A stretch of DNA of 64,000 nucleotides from Phycisphaerae bacterium (lineage in GTDB: Bacteria > Planctomycetota > Phycisphaerae > Sedimentisphaerales > Anaerohalosphaeraceae), in contig JACZKQ010000134.1 in the NCBI GenBank assembly GCA_014859965.1, forward strand, positions 1 to 64,000. The letters run 5' to 3'. Shown one piece after another: positions 44,923 to 54,256 of this stretch. The number at the start of each line of letters is the position of its first letter. Position 1 is the first letter of the stretch. The notes beneath the pieces were generated by a model. That model saw only the letters and a program-made list of their open reading frames with translations, ran no database searches and was not told the DNA's origin. Both the position numbers and the translations under genes were made by a program.

Positions 44923-47292
44923 ATGAAGAAGGATCGCACGAAAAGCCTGTTCGATAACGAAGACCCCGTCGAAGTCGGCGCTCATATTGTGCGTATCGCG
45001 TTCGACACAGGGGTGGATACGGAGTTTGACTATTCGGCTCCCGAGCGGCTGTGGCCCATAGCGGTGGGCCAGCGGATCGAGGCGCCGTTCGGACGGGGCA
45101 ACAAGCCGACGATGGGGTTCTGCGTGGCGGTGATCGAGTCCGATTCCTCACGAGAAAAACGCGCCGGCACGCGGCAATTCAAACTCAAGACAATCAACAA
45201 AGTGCTGGACGCCGAGCCGTTGATTGATGGTCCGCTCATGGAGCTGGCGCGGTGGATCAGCGCCTATTACGTGTGTCCGTTGGGGCAGGTGCTTGCGGCC
45301 GTCGTGCCGGCGGCGGTTAAAAAAGGGATGGGCGTCAAGAAGGAGATATACGTCTATCTTGCAGGCGGTGAAGAGGACTGCGTGCAAAACACAGTGGGGG
45401 GCAAACAACGGGCGATTCTCGACGTTCTGCGACAGGCCGGGGCTGTGGACGCCGACAGTGCGATGGCCAGGAAGGGTCTGTTGGAGACGGCGCAGTGTAC
45501 GGATGCCCCGCTTAAACAACTTGTGAGAAAATCGCTGATTCGCACATATCAGAAGGAGCATGTGCGAACTTCGCCTGCCGTGCCGTGCGGGCTGCAATCG
45601 TCCGACGTATCCATTCAACTCAACGCCGATCAACATTATGCGGCGCAGCATATTGCCGATCAACTCAACCTGCGGCAATTCGGCGTCAGTCTCCTGTACG
45701 GCGTTACCGATAGCGGCAAGACCGAGGTCTACATACGTGCGATCCAGTGCGCAATCGAGCAGGGCCGCAAGGCGATAGTGCTGTTGCCGGAGATCGCCCT
45801 GACGGCGCAGACGGTGGAGCGGTTTCGGTCACGGTTCAGCCGCCTGGCGGTGCTTCACTCGCAACTGACCGGCCCGCAGCGCAATGCCGAATGGCAGCGC
45901 ATCAAGGCGGGCCAGGCGGATGTAATTGTCGGGGCGCGTTCGGCGGTTTTTGCGCCGGTACCGGACCTCGGACTGATCGTCGTGGACGAAGAGCACGACG
46001 CCGGGTACAAGCAGGACACGACGCCCCGCTATCACGGACGCGATGTGGCGATTATGCGGGCCCATTTCGCTCGCGCGCATTGCCTTCTGGGGTCCGCGAC
46101 GCCTTCGCTGGAGACGCTGCACAACTGCCGCACAAAAAAGCATTATACGCTGTTGCGTCTGCCGCATCGCGTGATGGATCTGCCCATGCCCGAGATAAAG
46201 CTGGTGGACATGTCGACGGCATTCAATGGCGGCAGCGGGCAGGGGGTCCAGCTAATCAGTCCGCTGCTTGAACAGCATCTTGCGGAGGTGCTGGCGCGCG
46301 GAGAGCAGGCAATCCTGCTGCTCAATCGCCGCGGCTACAGCAATTTTGTTTTCTGTGCGAGTTGTCGGCATACGCTTCATTGTCATAACTGCGACGTGAC
46401 ACTGACGTTCCATAAGAAACCGGGCGTTCAGAAACGCGAAACCTTTCTCGGCAAGCACATGGCCTCGGGATATGCGATGTGCCATTACTGCCTGTCCAAG
46501 ACGCTCGTGCCCGAAACGTGCCCGCTGTGCGGCAAGCGCATGGCGATGATCGGCGTGGGTTCTCAGCGGCTGGCGGAGGAACTGGCTGTGAAGTTTCCCG
46601 CGGCGCGTGTCCTGCGCGTGGACACCGACAGCATGCAGGGAGGCGATCCCGAGCGATATTACCAGTTGCTGAGCGACTTTGCGCAGGGCCAGATTGATAT
46701 TCTCGCCGGCACCCAGATGTTGGCAAAGGGCCTGCATTTTGCCAACGTGACGTTGGTGGGCGTCATCAGCGCCGATACCGCCCTGGCGCTTCCGGATTTC
46801 CGCGCCAACGAGCGGACGTTCCAGCTTATTTCGCAGGTGGCGGGGCGTGCCGGCCGTTCGGAAAAGGGGGGTGCGGTGATCGTGCAGACCCTCATGCCGG
46901 ACCAGCCGGCCATCCGGTTGGCGATGGCTAACGATTTCGAGGCCTTCGTGAAAGCCGAACTGCCGCACCGCCAGAGGTGCAATCTGCCGCCGTTTGGACG
47001 AATGGCGATGATTCGGGCGAAAGACGCCAGTTTTGAACGGCTGGAGGCGGCCTGCCAAGCGATCCGGCGACAGGTCGACGCCGTTATCGGCCGTGAAGGG
47101 CTCAATATCACCGTTCGCGGGCCTGTACCTGCCGCAATCAGTCGAATTCACAGCTTTCACCGCATGCAAATCATCCTTCAAGCCCCATCTGTCGAGCCCT
47201 TAAGCCGGTTTTTTGTCTGTTTCAGGGCCTTGCCGCCCGTTCGCCCGGCGGTGCACTCGGCTTACGATATTGATCCAATTAATTTATTGTGA
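44923..47292 (+). CDS. priA: Primosomal protein N' (PriA replication-restart helicase)
   Basis: Restarts stalled replication forks. The 789-residue protein has the N-terminal DNA-binding region (VRIAFDTGVDTEFDY), Walker A as GVTDSGKTE (a D in place of the usual G), DEEHDAGYKQ for Walker B, GSATPSLE, and eight cysteines (CASC...CHNCDV, CHYC...CPLCGKRM) that bind two zincs. The helicase C end shows GTQMLAKGLHF and QVAGRAGRSEKGG. The ATG at 44923 follows the CGGC gene closely. Length is normal. Confidence 0.96.
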   Translation: MKKDRTKSLFDNEDPVEVGAHIVRIAFDTGVDTEFDYSAPERLWPIAVGQRIEAPFGRGNKPTMGFCVAVIESDSSREKRAGTRQFKLKTINKVLDAEPLIDGPLMELARWISAYYVCPLGQVLAAVVPAAVKKGMGVKKEIYVYLAGGEEDCVQNTVGGKQRAILDVLRQAGAVDADSAMARKGLLETAQCTDAPLKQLVRKSLIRTYQKEHVRTSPAVPCGLQSSDVSIQLNADQHYAAQHIADQLNLRQFGVSLLYGVTDSGKTEVYIRAIQCAIEQGRKAIVLLPEIALTAQTVERFRSRFSRLAVLHSQLTGPQRNAEWQRIKAGQADVIVGARSAVFAPVPDLGLIVVDEEHDAGYKQDTTPRYHGRDVAIMRAHFARAHCLLGSATPSLETLHNCRTKKHYTLLRLPHRVMDLPMPEIKLVDMSTAFNGGSGQGVQLISPLLEQHLAEVLARGEQAILLLNRRGYSNFVFCASCRHTLHCHNCDVTLTFHKKPGVQKRETFLGKHMASGYAMCHYCLSKTLVPETCPLCGKRMAMIGVGSQRLAEELAVKFPAARVLRVDTDSMQGGDPERYYQLLSDFAQGQIDILAGTQMLAKGLHFANVTLVGVISADTALALPDFRANERTFQLISQVAGRAGRSEKGGAVIVQTLMPDQPAIRLAMANDFEAFVKAELPHRQRCNLPPFGRMAMIRAKDASFERLEAACQAIRRQVDAVIGREGLNITVRGPVPAAISRIHSFHRMQIILQAPSVEPLSRFFVCFRALPPVRPAVHSAYDIDPINLL

Positions 47293-47303
47293 TTTATTGT
47301 GGC

Positions 47304-47332
47304 TTGCAATCGCGCCGAAACTTCTGTATATT
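47304..47332 (+). promoter_or_regulatory. Promoter of the tRNA-Pro gene
   Basis: TTGCAA (47304-47309) and TATATT (47327-47332) are 17 bases apart. They end 14 bases before the tRNA, which is the expected spacing for a stable-RNA promoter. Confidence 0.7.
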
Positions 47333-47346
47333 GCCGGTTTCGATGC

Positions 47347-47421
47347 CGGGGAGTAGCTCAGCTTGGCTAGAGCGCTGCGTTCGGGACGCAGAGGTCGCAG
47401 GTTCAAATCCTGTCTCCCCGA
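47347..47421 (+). tRNA. tRNA-Pro (anticodon CGG)
   Basis: Acceptor arms CGGGGAG and CTCCCCG pair fully with discriminator A. D-arm GCTC/GAGC, anticodon arm CTGCG/CGCAG with CGG in the loop, and T-arm GCAGG/CCTGT with GTTCAAAT complete a 75-nt cloverleaf. A run of seven T just after the gene probably ends transcription. No CCA is encoded. Confidence 0.95.
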
Positions 47422-47627
47422 CTTTTTTTGTAAGTCGGCGTCAGCAATCCGGGCGCCGACCCACACCGCCCTTATTATCGGCCACTTTAATCCTTTTTTT
47501 TATGGGCATGCATAAATCACTTCTGCCTCCTTAAGTGCCACTTTCTTTGTGACGAAACATGATGTGCCGACTCCGTTGACAGGCGACGGGCGGTACATTT
47601 CTATTTCAAGACATCGGAGGTAGTGTG

Positions 47628-50330
47628 ATGGGTGCAAGAAAGAGGGAGTTCGTACGAGGGGTCATCAGTCTTTGGCTGATTTTCACGTTGCTGTTGTCAG
47701 GGTGCGCCGACCGTTACGGTCGGGTTATTAAGCCCTCTCCTGAACGTCTGGAAATCAGCAGGGCGCATTCGGAGTTTTCCACTCTGGCCAACAATTCCGA
47801 TCTGCCGATCATGTACGTGAGCGAAGGCAAAATCGGCGTTTCGAAAGTCGAGGCGGCCATGGAAGAAGCAGATGCTTATGACGCGCAGGCCCGTGCCGAA
47901 CTGAGCAAGCAAATGGCCGACTTCAATGCGCGACGTACGGAGTTGGCAGCACAGGTCAACAAGAACCTGAAAGACACCGACGCGTTTCGCGAGAAGTACC
48001 GCAAAGAATACGGTAAGGCGATGGCGCAGATCGAGGCCCGTGAAGCAGAGCTGAATGCGCTGCTGGAACGCAAGGAGACGACGGTCGGGGCGCTTATTAA
48101 AGAAAACGACAGCAAACGCAACGATATCGTAGCCGACGCACGCGAAAAGTTCGAGAGCCAAACGGCTCGCATCGAACAGGTTAAAGAGATTCACAATGCG
48201 ATCGAGGTCGAGAGCAATGCGAAGATTCTTGAAATGACCGAAGCCGCAAAGGCGACTCGGGAACGCGCCGCAGCGACTGTCATGGAGCTTGAGGCGCAGG
48301 CCAAGTCGGTGCAACTGGCGACGGCAGCGCGTGTGGACGAACTCGAAGAAGAACTCAGATCGACAAAGGTCCAGACGAAGGCGGAAGCCGACCGGCTGAT
48401 CGGTCTTCGTGAGGCCATTCTTAAAGATTCAGCGGCACGCGTAAGGGAACTGCGGGCCAGGGCCGCCACGATCGAGGCGAACCTTGCCGGCGAAGCGTAT
48501 CAGTTGAAACTCACCGAAGCGGCATCCGTCAAGGCTGCAGCCCGGGCAAAAACGCAGGAGAAGTCCGCCAATGCGCCGACCCGCTTCGATCGGGCGATGG
48601 CCGAGATTGATCGTCTGCGGGCGGAGATCCACCATCATGAAAACAGCGCCGCGGCCGACTACGCCTCGCACCTTGCTGAAGTGCAGGCCCGGCTCAGCGA
48701 CGAAATGAACGAGATCAGCAAGATACGGGCCGGTGCGGACCGCGCCGAGCAGATCGCCCGCGCCGAATTCGTCAAGGCCGAAGCCGCCGCGCGTGCCGAG
48801 GCCGTGCGTCAGACGGCAGCCCATGCCGAAGCTCTTGCCGAAGCGCAAAAGCGCCAGATCATTGCCGAGGCCGAGGCCGAAGCGGCGCGCATCAAGCAGG
48901 AAGTGCTCGAAGAAATCGCCGCCAAGAAAGCCGCCAGCAAAGTAGAGATCGACAAGAACACCACCTGCATCGTGCAGCATACCGATGCCCTTCACCGTGT
49001 GCCGGCGACACCGCAGGTTGTGCCGACAGCGCCCCGGATCGAGCCGGACCACATCGCCCAGTACCGCATTGGCTTTGCCGAGGTGATGCGGGCCAGGTCC
49101 CAGGCGGACGCCCGTGAGCTGGTGTGCAATGCCACATACACTGAAGCCCAGACAAACCTGCTGGCCGTCAAGACGCAAGAAGATGCGGTTGCCGCCGAAC
49201 AGTTGGCCATTGCCGACGCCCTTGAGGCCCAGGCTCGTGCACGGTTCACCGAAATTGAGAGCAAGACTGCCAAGGAGATGGACGTCCTCGAATCGAAATA
49301 TCGCGAGCACCTGGTCCAAGCCGAATCTTTCCGCAAGGAAAAAGAAGCCGAGGTCCTGGACCACCAGAGCCAGGCCAACGCCCTGGAGCAGATCGCCACA
49401 GCGCGTGGCGAGCAGCTCGCGGCAGAAGCCCAGGCGGTTACTGTGCGCGGCGCCAATGATGTGAAAGAGCTGAATGTGACGCTGTGGGCGGTGCAGCAGC
49501 GGGGCGAGGCCGAGTATTCCAAGCTGATGGCCGAATCTCAGAGCGTATTTGAATCTCAGGAAGCCCTTGCTCTGCAGATCGACGCTCAGATTGATGCGGC
49601 CCGCAGATCGCTCGATGCGGAACTGGCGAAAATTGAGAACACAATCAAGTCCGCCGAGCGGATCGCGCAAGCGGATTATCAGGAGGCCTTGACGCGGGCG
49701 ACGGTTCTCCAGCAGAGGACCGACGCAGAAATCAGCCGTCTGAACGCCCAGTTCGCGATGGAGCATGCAGTGGCCAAGGCCCAGATCGAACGCGACCGGG
49801 AACTGGCACTGAGCCAGAGCCTTCGAGGCGAAGCGGCTTGCGACCGGATGACGGCCGATGCGAATACGACGAAACTGTGCGGAAACGCGGACATCGACGC
49901 CAGATATGCCACTGCACAGGCCGACATGAACATCATTGTGGCGGCCAACAGCGCCAAGCGTCAGGCGGCGGAGGTTTATCTCAATGCCGTCAAGGCCCGC
50001 TTCAATGCACGCATCCAGCAAGTCAAGGCTGAGCGTATTATCGAGCAGGCCGGCGAGGAAAACGCGATGGCGATGAAACGGACCGACCTGGCCGGCGCAC
50101 TCGCGCAGGCTACGGCCGCCCGCGAGAACTCGGCCCGCAAGCTGGCCGAATTGAAGAAGCGCCAGACAGAGCTTCAGACGGCGTCTCTGATTAACTGGTC
50201 TGATAAGCTGGCTATGGTGAAAAACAGCACCGTCGAATTCCAGCCCGTTGACTACATTGCACCTTCGCGGCCGCCGGTGGAAACGCCCGAGCCGCAGGTG
50301 ATGCGCACCGCCGACTGGCGCGTTGACTAA
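47628..50330 (+). CDS. 900-residue coiled-coil lipoprotein
   Basis: An exported lipoprotein: signal peptide with lipobox LLLSGC (Cys 26), then residues ~70-890 almost wholly alpha-helical and rich in Ala, Glu, Lys and Arg (ELAAQVNKNLKDTDAF, KAEAAARAEAVRQTAAHAEAL in parts). A Pro-rich break near residue 460 (VPATPQVVPTAPRIEPD) splits it into two long coiled coils. The C-terminus is Pro-rich (APSRPPVETPEPQVM). GGAGG lies 7 bases before the ATG. No enzyme motif exists. I infer a structural link from outer membrane to wall or inner membrane. A terminator follows it. Confidence 0.8.
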   Translation: MGARKREFVRGVISLWLIFTLLLSGCADRYGRVIKPSPERLEISRAHSEFSTLANNSDLPIMYVSEGKIGVSKVEAAMEEADAYDAQARAELSKQMADFNARRTELAAQVNKNLKDTDAFREKYRKEYGKAMAQIEAREAELNALLERKETTVGALIKENDSKRNDIVADAREKFESQTARIEQVKEIHNAIEVESNAKILEMTEAAKATRERAAATVMELEAQAKSVQLATAARVDELEEELRSTKVQTKAEADRLIGLREAILKDSAARVRELRARAATIEANLAGEAYQLKLTEAASVKAAARAKTQEKSANAPTRFDRAMAEIDRLRAEIHHHENSAAADYASHLAEVQARLSDEMNEISKIRAGADRAEQIARAEFVKAEAAARAEAVRQTAAHAEALAEAQKRQIIAEAEAEAARIKQEVLEEIAAKKAASKVEIDKNTTCIVQHTDALHRVPATPQVVPTAPRIEPDHIAQYRIGFAEVMRARSQADARELVCNATYTEAQTNLLAVKTQEDAVAAEQLAIADALEAQARARFTEIESKTAKEMDVLESKYREHLVQAESFRKEKEAEVLDHQSQANALEQIATARGEQLAAEAQAVTVRGANDVKELNVTLWAVQQRGEAEYSKLMAESQSVFESQEALALQIDAQIDAARRSLDAELAKIENTIKSAERIAQADYQEALTRATVLQQRTDAEISRLNAQFAMEHAVAKAQIERDRELALSQSLRGEAACDRMTADANTTKLCGNADIDARYATAQADMNIIVAANSAKRQAAEVYLNAVKARFNARIQQVKAERIIEQAGEENAMAMKRTDLAGALAQATAARENSARKLAELKKRQTELQTASLINWSDKLAMVKNSTVEFQPVDYIAPSRPPVETPEPQVMRTADWRVD

Positions 50331-50362
50331 ATCCGGATCGTACCGGAGAATCGCAGTATTGC

Positions 50363-50398
50363 AAGCAGGACGGATACATGGTGTCCGTCCTGCTTCTT
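50363..50398 (+). terminator. Rho-independent terminator after the coiled-coil lipoprotein
   Basis: AAGCAGGACGGA (50363-50374) faces TCCGTCCTGCTT (50384-50395) with a near-complete pairing of the intervening bases down to a 3-base loop, followed by a short T-rich end. It is the clearest terminator hairpin in the window. Confidence 0.8.
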
Positions 50399-50542
50399 CA
50401 TTATGGGGGCCCGCGGCGACACCTCGCCATTTTATTATTGTCGAGGCTTCCCATCCCGGCAGTGTTTGTGTAGAATGACCCGCCGAGCCGCCCGAACGTT
50501 TGGCGCGGCCCGACGTATCCAAAACTATTTACGGGTAAGACC

Positions 50543-51727
50543 ATGGGAAACGACAAGGGACACGGCCGCGATAAATCGAAGTATCTCTGCGGCAAACGAA
50601 TACTTCCGAAGCCAATCACAAAGGCGATGGACATTGTACAGCTCATCGACGGCATGGATGCCTATAATGCGGGACGGCTGAGAGCGGCCTGCCACCTGCT
50701 TCGGGACAAGTATTCCCAGCCCGACGTGACGATCGGCATGAGCATCGCCGGGGCGCTCACGCCAGCGGGTTTAGGTCCTTCGGCGATCATACCGCTGATG
50801 AATCACGGCTTCATCGACTGGCTCAGCGCCACGGGCGCCAACATGTACCACGATCTGCATTTCGCGTTCAACCTGCCGATGCATCGCGGCAGCCACCTGG
50901 TGGACGATGTGGATCTGCGGGACAAGGGGATTACGCGCATTTACGACATCCTGTTCGATTATGAGGATGTCCTCATGGAATCAGATCGCCGGCTGCGGCA
51001 TATTATGCTCCGGCCGGAATTCCAGAAGGAGATGGGCACGCGGGAATTCTATCATCATCTCGGCAAGGTGCTTAACGAACACGAGCAGAAAAACGGTCTC
51101 GGCCAGGTCAGTGTTCTGGCGGCGGCCTACCGCAACGGTATTCCCGTGTTCACCTCGTCGCCGGGCGATTCGACCATCGGCATGAATGTGGCGGGTCTGG
51201 AACTGCTCGCCGAGGCAAAGGGCCTGGGTGACCGTTTCAAACTGAAGATTAACCCGAGCATCGACGTCAATGAGTCCACCGCCATTATTCTGAACGCCAA
51301 GCGATATGAAAAGGGCAAAACAGCCGTCATGCTGATCGGCGGCGGAAGCCCCAAGAATTTCATGCTCCAAACTGAGCCGCAGATACAGGAAGTCTTGATG
51401 ATCCCGGAGGTGGGGCAGGATTACGACATCAACGTGACCGATGCCCGGCCGGATACGGGCGGACTCTCCGGTGCACCGCCCAGCGAAGCGGCAAGCTGGG
51501 GCAAGATCGACCCGTCGAAGCTTGACGAGGCCGTGACGGCCTATCTCGATGTGACGGTCGCTCTGCCGATGATGGCTGCCTACGTCATTCAAACGACCGA
51601 GCCCAAACAGCTCAAACGGCTCTATGACCGTCGCGACGAGCTGCATAAGAAGCTCATCGCATCGTATCTGGAAAACAACACGGAAGTCGACATGCTCAAG
51701 AAGGCCATCGAGAAGCTCACGGCCTGA
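50543..51727 (+). CDS. Deoxyhypusine-synthase-like enzyme (probable homospermidine synthase)
   Basis: A 394-residue DHS-family protein. The NAD-site pattern (GMSIAGALTPAGLGP, LSATGANMYHDLHF) and the SWGKID motif are present; its Lys (K321) corresponds to the lysine that carries the butylimine intermediate in deoxyhypusine synthase. Bacteria have no eIF5A substrate, and DHS-like bacterial proteins are reported to make sym-homospermidine from putrescine or spermidine instead. The next gene, 17 bases downstream, is an ornithine/lysine-type decarboxylase that would supply the diamine. The start is the ATG at 50543. Confidence 0.88.
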   Translation: MGNDKGHGRDKSKYLCGKRILPKPITKAMDIVQLIDGMDAYNAGRLRAACHLLRDKYSQPDVTIGMSIAGALTPAGLGPSAIIPLMNHGFIDWLSATGANMYHDLHFAFNLPMHRGSHLVDDVDLRDKGITRIYDILFDYEDVLMESDRRLRHIMLRPEFQKEMGTREFYHHLGKVLNEHEQKNGLGQVSVLAAAYRNGIPVFTSSPGDSTIGMNVAGLELLAEAKGLGDRFKLKINPSIDVNESTAIILNAKRYEKGKTAVMLIGGGSPKNFMLQTEPQIQEVLMIPEVGQDYDINVTDARPDTGGLSGAPPSEAASWGKIDPSKLDEAVTAYLDVTVALPMMAAYVIQTTEPKQLKRLYDRRDELHKKLIASYLENNTEVDMLKKAIEKLTA

Positions 51728-51744
51728 TACGAAACGAAGGTGAT

Positions 51745-52878
51745 ATGAAGGAAACATCTCTCAAACTGGCCCGGGAGCACGGTACGCCCTTGTTCATCAT
51801 CGACCATCAGCGGATAAGGGACAACTACCGCGCATTCAAGAAGCACCTGCCTCGCGTACAGGCTTATTACGCGGTGAAAGCCAACTCCCATCCGGAAATC
51901 ATCCGGACGCTGTTCGACGAAGGGGCCAGTTTCGATGTGGCGTCGTATAACGAGTTTATGCAGGTTTACGATTACATCAGCCATTTCGAGGAGAAGGACA
52001 AGGAATTTTACATCTGGGACAAGATCATCTTCTCCAATACAATCAAGGACACCGCCACACTGAGCAAAATACGGCGATATAAACCGCTAGTGACTTTTGA
52101 CAATGCTGACGAGCTAAAGAAGATCAAGGCACATTGCGACACGGCGGGGGTGGTCCTGCGGCTGCGGGTGCCGGACGTTGGCTCGCAGGTGGAAATGGGC
52201 TCCAAGTTCGGCGCCGAGCCCGGCGATGCCCGGCAGTTGATCGATCAGGCACTGGACCTTGGGCTCGTGGTTGAGGGGCTCAGCTTCCATGTGGGCAGCC
52301 AGTGCACCACGTTCGACAATTACGCGGTTGCACTGAGTATCGTCCATAACGTAGTCTGCGATACAGAGAAGCGCGGGCATAAGATCAATATTGTGGATAT
52401 AGGCGGCGGTTTTCCGGTGCCGTATGATTCGCGCGTCCCGCAGTTTGCCAGACTGGCCGCGGTGATAAACGCCGAGTGCGAACGCCTCTTTGAAGATGAC
52501 GTGGAGATTATCGCCGAGCCGGGGCGATTCATGGTTGCCACCGCCGCGGTGCTCGTGTCCGAGATCATCGGAAAGGCCCGGCGGGACGGCAAAATTTTCT
52601 ATCATATTAACGACGGCGTGTATCACACGTTTTCCGGCGTGGTCTTCGACCACTGGGTTCCCGAGTTTGAGGCATACAGGACGGGCGCTGCGGAGGTCTG
52701 TGCCGTTGTCGGGCCAACGTGCGACAGCTTTGACAAGGTGACGCTTTCGGCGCAGTTGCCGGCGGATCTGGAGATCGGCGACTGCCTCTATACAGAGAAC
52801 ATCGGCGCCTACAGTATCGCCTCCTCGACCCGCTTCAATGGCTTCGACGGCGCTCGGATCGTGCACCTCAACAACTGA
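51745..52878 (+). CDS. Type III PLP decarboxylase (ornithine/lysine type)
   Basis: A 377-residue alanine-racemase-fold decarboxylase. The PLP lysine is K45 (YYAVKAN), GGGFP and EPGRF bind the cofactor phosphate, and the C-terminal GPTCDSFDK carries the active-site Cys (C326). This fits eukaryotic-type ornithine decarboxylases and bacterial lysine/ornithine decarboxylases; carboxynorspermidine or diaminopimelate enzymes have other C-terminal motifs. With the DHS-like gene before it (17-base gap), it forms a small polyamine operon. Confidence 0.92.
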   Translation: MKETSLKLAREHGTPLFIIDHQRIRDNYRAFKKHLPRVQAYYAVKANSHPEIIRTLFDEGASFDVASYNEFMQVYDYISHFEEKDKEFYIWDKIIFSNTIKDTATLSKIRRYKPLVTFDNADELKKIKAHCDTAGVVLRLRVPDVGSQVEMGSKFGAEPGDARQLIDQALDLGLVVEGLSFHVGSQCTTFDNYAVALSIVHNVVCDTEKRGHKINIVDIGGGFPVPYDSRVPQFARLAAVINAECERLFEDDVEIIAEPGRFMVATAAVLVSEIIGKARRDGKIFYHINDGVYHTFSGVVFDHWVPEFEAYRTGAAEVCAVVGPTCDSFDKVTLSAQLPADLEIGDCLYTENIGAYSIASSTRFNGFDGARIVHLNN

Positions 52879-52896
52879 TTCGCGGCGGGCGCAGCA

Positions 52897-53065
52897 TCAG
52901 GGCTTCCAGGGAAGTTCGCCAAGTTTGGAGCCCTGCCGTGCGAAGTAGGCAGCCAGGGTTATGACGTCAAAGACTACCTGCAACTTCTCAAAGTGGCTTA
53001 TGCCGCCGTAAAGCAGGCTGCCCCGCAGGCTTTCGTGATCGCCGGCAGTCCAGACAGGTGCGGCG
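52897..53065 (-). pseudogene. Possible gene remnant between the decarboxylase and aldolase genes
   Basis: A minus-strand frame without start codon reads [36 protein letters not shown] and ends ITLAAYFARQGSKL...PWKP at a stop at 52897. The same bases on the plus strand also read protein-like (GYDVKDYLQLLKVAYAAVKQ, reminiscent of glycoside hydrolase helices) to a stop near 53080. Only one can be the true remnant. The minus-strand reading has a more protein-like end. It has no start codon and enters the end of the aldolase gene, so it cannot be an intact gene. Confidence 0.3.
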
Positions 53066-54124
53066 TCAGGCGACCGTGATCGAACTGTCGAGGTAGACGT
53101 CCTGAATCAGGTTCAGCAGTTCGACGCCTTCTTTCATCGTGCGCTGGAACGCCTTCCTCCCGCTGATGAGTCCCAGTCCGCCGGCCCGTTTATTGATTAC
53201 CGCCGTTCGGATCGCCTGGGCCAGGTCGTTCTTGCCGGACGAACCGCCGGAGTTGATCAGCGGACACCGCCCCATGTAGCAGCAGGCCACCTGGAAGCGG
53301 GTCATCTCGATCGGATTGTCATCGGGGATGAGATTGTCGTATACTCGCGGGTCGGTCTTTCCGAACTTCAACACCTCAAAACCGCGGTTGGATACCGGCA
53401 GTTTTTGCTTTATAATATCCGCCTGAATCGTTACACCCAGGTGATTGGCTTGTCCCGTCATGTCGGCCGCCACGTTATAATCCGCCTCGCTCGTTTTGAA
53501 AGCGTTGTTTCGGAGGTAGCACCATAGAATCGTGACCATGCCCAGGTCGTGTGCTATTTCGAACGCCTCAGAGACCTCCTCAATCTGTCGGTTCGACTCT
53601 TCGGAGCCGAAGTAGATGGTTGCGCCGACGGCTGCGGCCCCAAGATCGAAGGCCTGTTCGACGGAGCCGAAGAAGATCTGATCGTACTTGTTGGGATAGG
53701 TCAGCAGCTCGTTGTGGTTGAGCTTGACGATGAATGGTATACGGTGCGCGTACTTGCGCGAAACCGCGCCCAGTACGCCTAACGTCGAGGCGACGGCGTT
53801 GCAGCCGCCTTCGATGGCGAGTTTGACAATGTTGGCCGGATCGAAGTATTGCGGGTTGGGCGCGAAGCTTGCACCCGCGGTATGCTCGATTCCCTGATCG
53901 ACCGGCAATATCGAAACATGCCCCGTACCGGCTAAGCGTCCATGATTCAGTATCGCCTGAAAGTTTCGCAGCGTACCGGGCTTTCGGTCCGTCCCCGCCA
54001 CGACGCGTTCCACGAAATCCGGCCCGCAGGGATGCAGCAGCTCCTTGCTGAAACCCCGTGCCTTATAGTTAAGAAGTGCGTCCGCCTCGTCCCCCAGCAG
54101 TTCGTAAATTCTTTGGTTCGCCAT
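53066..54124 (-). CDS. fbaB: Class I fructose-bisphosphate aldolase (FbaB type)
   Basis: A 352-residue DeoC/FbaB-family aldolase, the same length as E. coli FbaB. Motifs include [43 protein letters not shown] (in parts) and [17 protein letters not shown], which binds phosphate. The Schiff-base Lys is expected in the second half ([10 protein letters not shown] region). It works in glycolysis or gluconeogenesis. It is transcribed alone; the scpB operon ends 133 bases upstream of its start. Confidence 0.93.
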   Translation of the reverse strand: MANQRIYELLGDEADALLNYKARGFSKELLHPCGPDFVERVVAGTDRKPGTLRNFQAILNHGRLAGTGHVSILPVDQGIEHTAGASFAPNPQYFDPANIVKLAIEGGCNAVASTLGVLGAVSRKYAHRIPFIVKLNHNELLTYPNKYDQIFFGSVEQAFDLGAAAVGATIYFGSEESNRQIEEVSEAFEIAHDLGMVTILWCYLRNNAFKTSEADYNVAADMTGQANHLGVTIQADIIKQKLPVSNRGFEVLKFGKTDPRVYDNLIPDDNPIEMTRFQVACCYMGRCPLINSGGSSGKNDLAQAIRTAVINKRAGGLGLISGRKAFQRTMKEGVELLNLIQDVYLDSSITVA

Positions 54125-54256
54125 CGTCTGCCCCCTTTCCCTGAAAATACGTTAGCCCCTTAGCGCTCCACTCTATTTATTCGGCGATATGCCCGACGTC
54201 GTCAAGCAATTTTTGGCTTCGGTGTTTACATCTCAACGTCTGCGTCCGGTACACTT

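Noticed and set aside
48429-50522. A 697-codon minus-strand frame
   Set aside because: Antisense to the coiled-coil lipoprotein. The Gly/Leu/Arg/His pattern mirrors the Ala/Glu/Gln codons of that gene.
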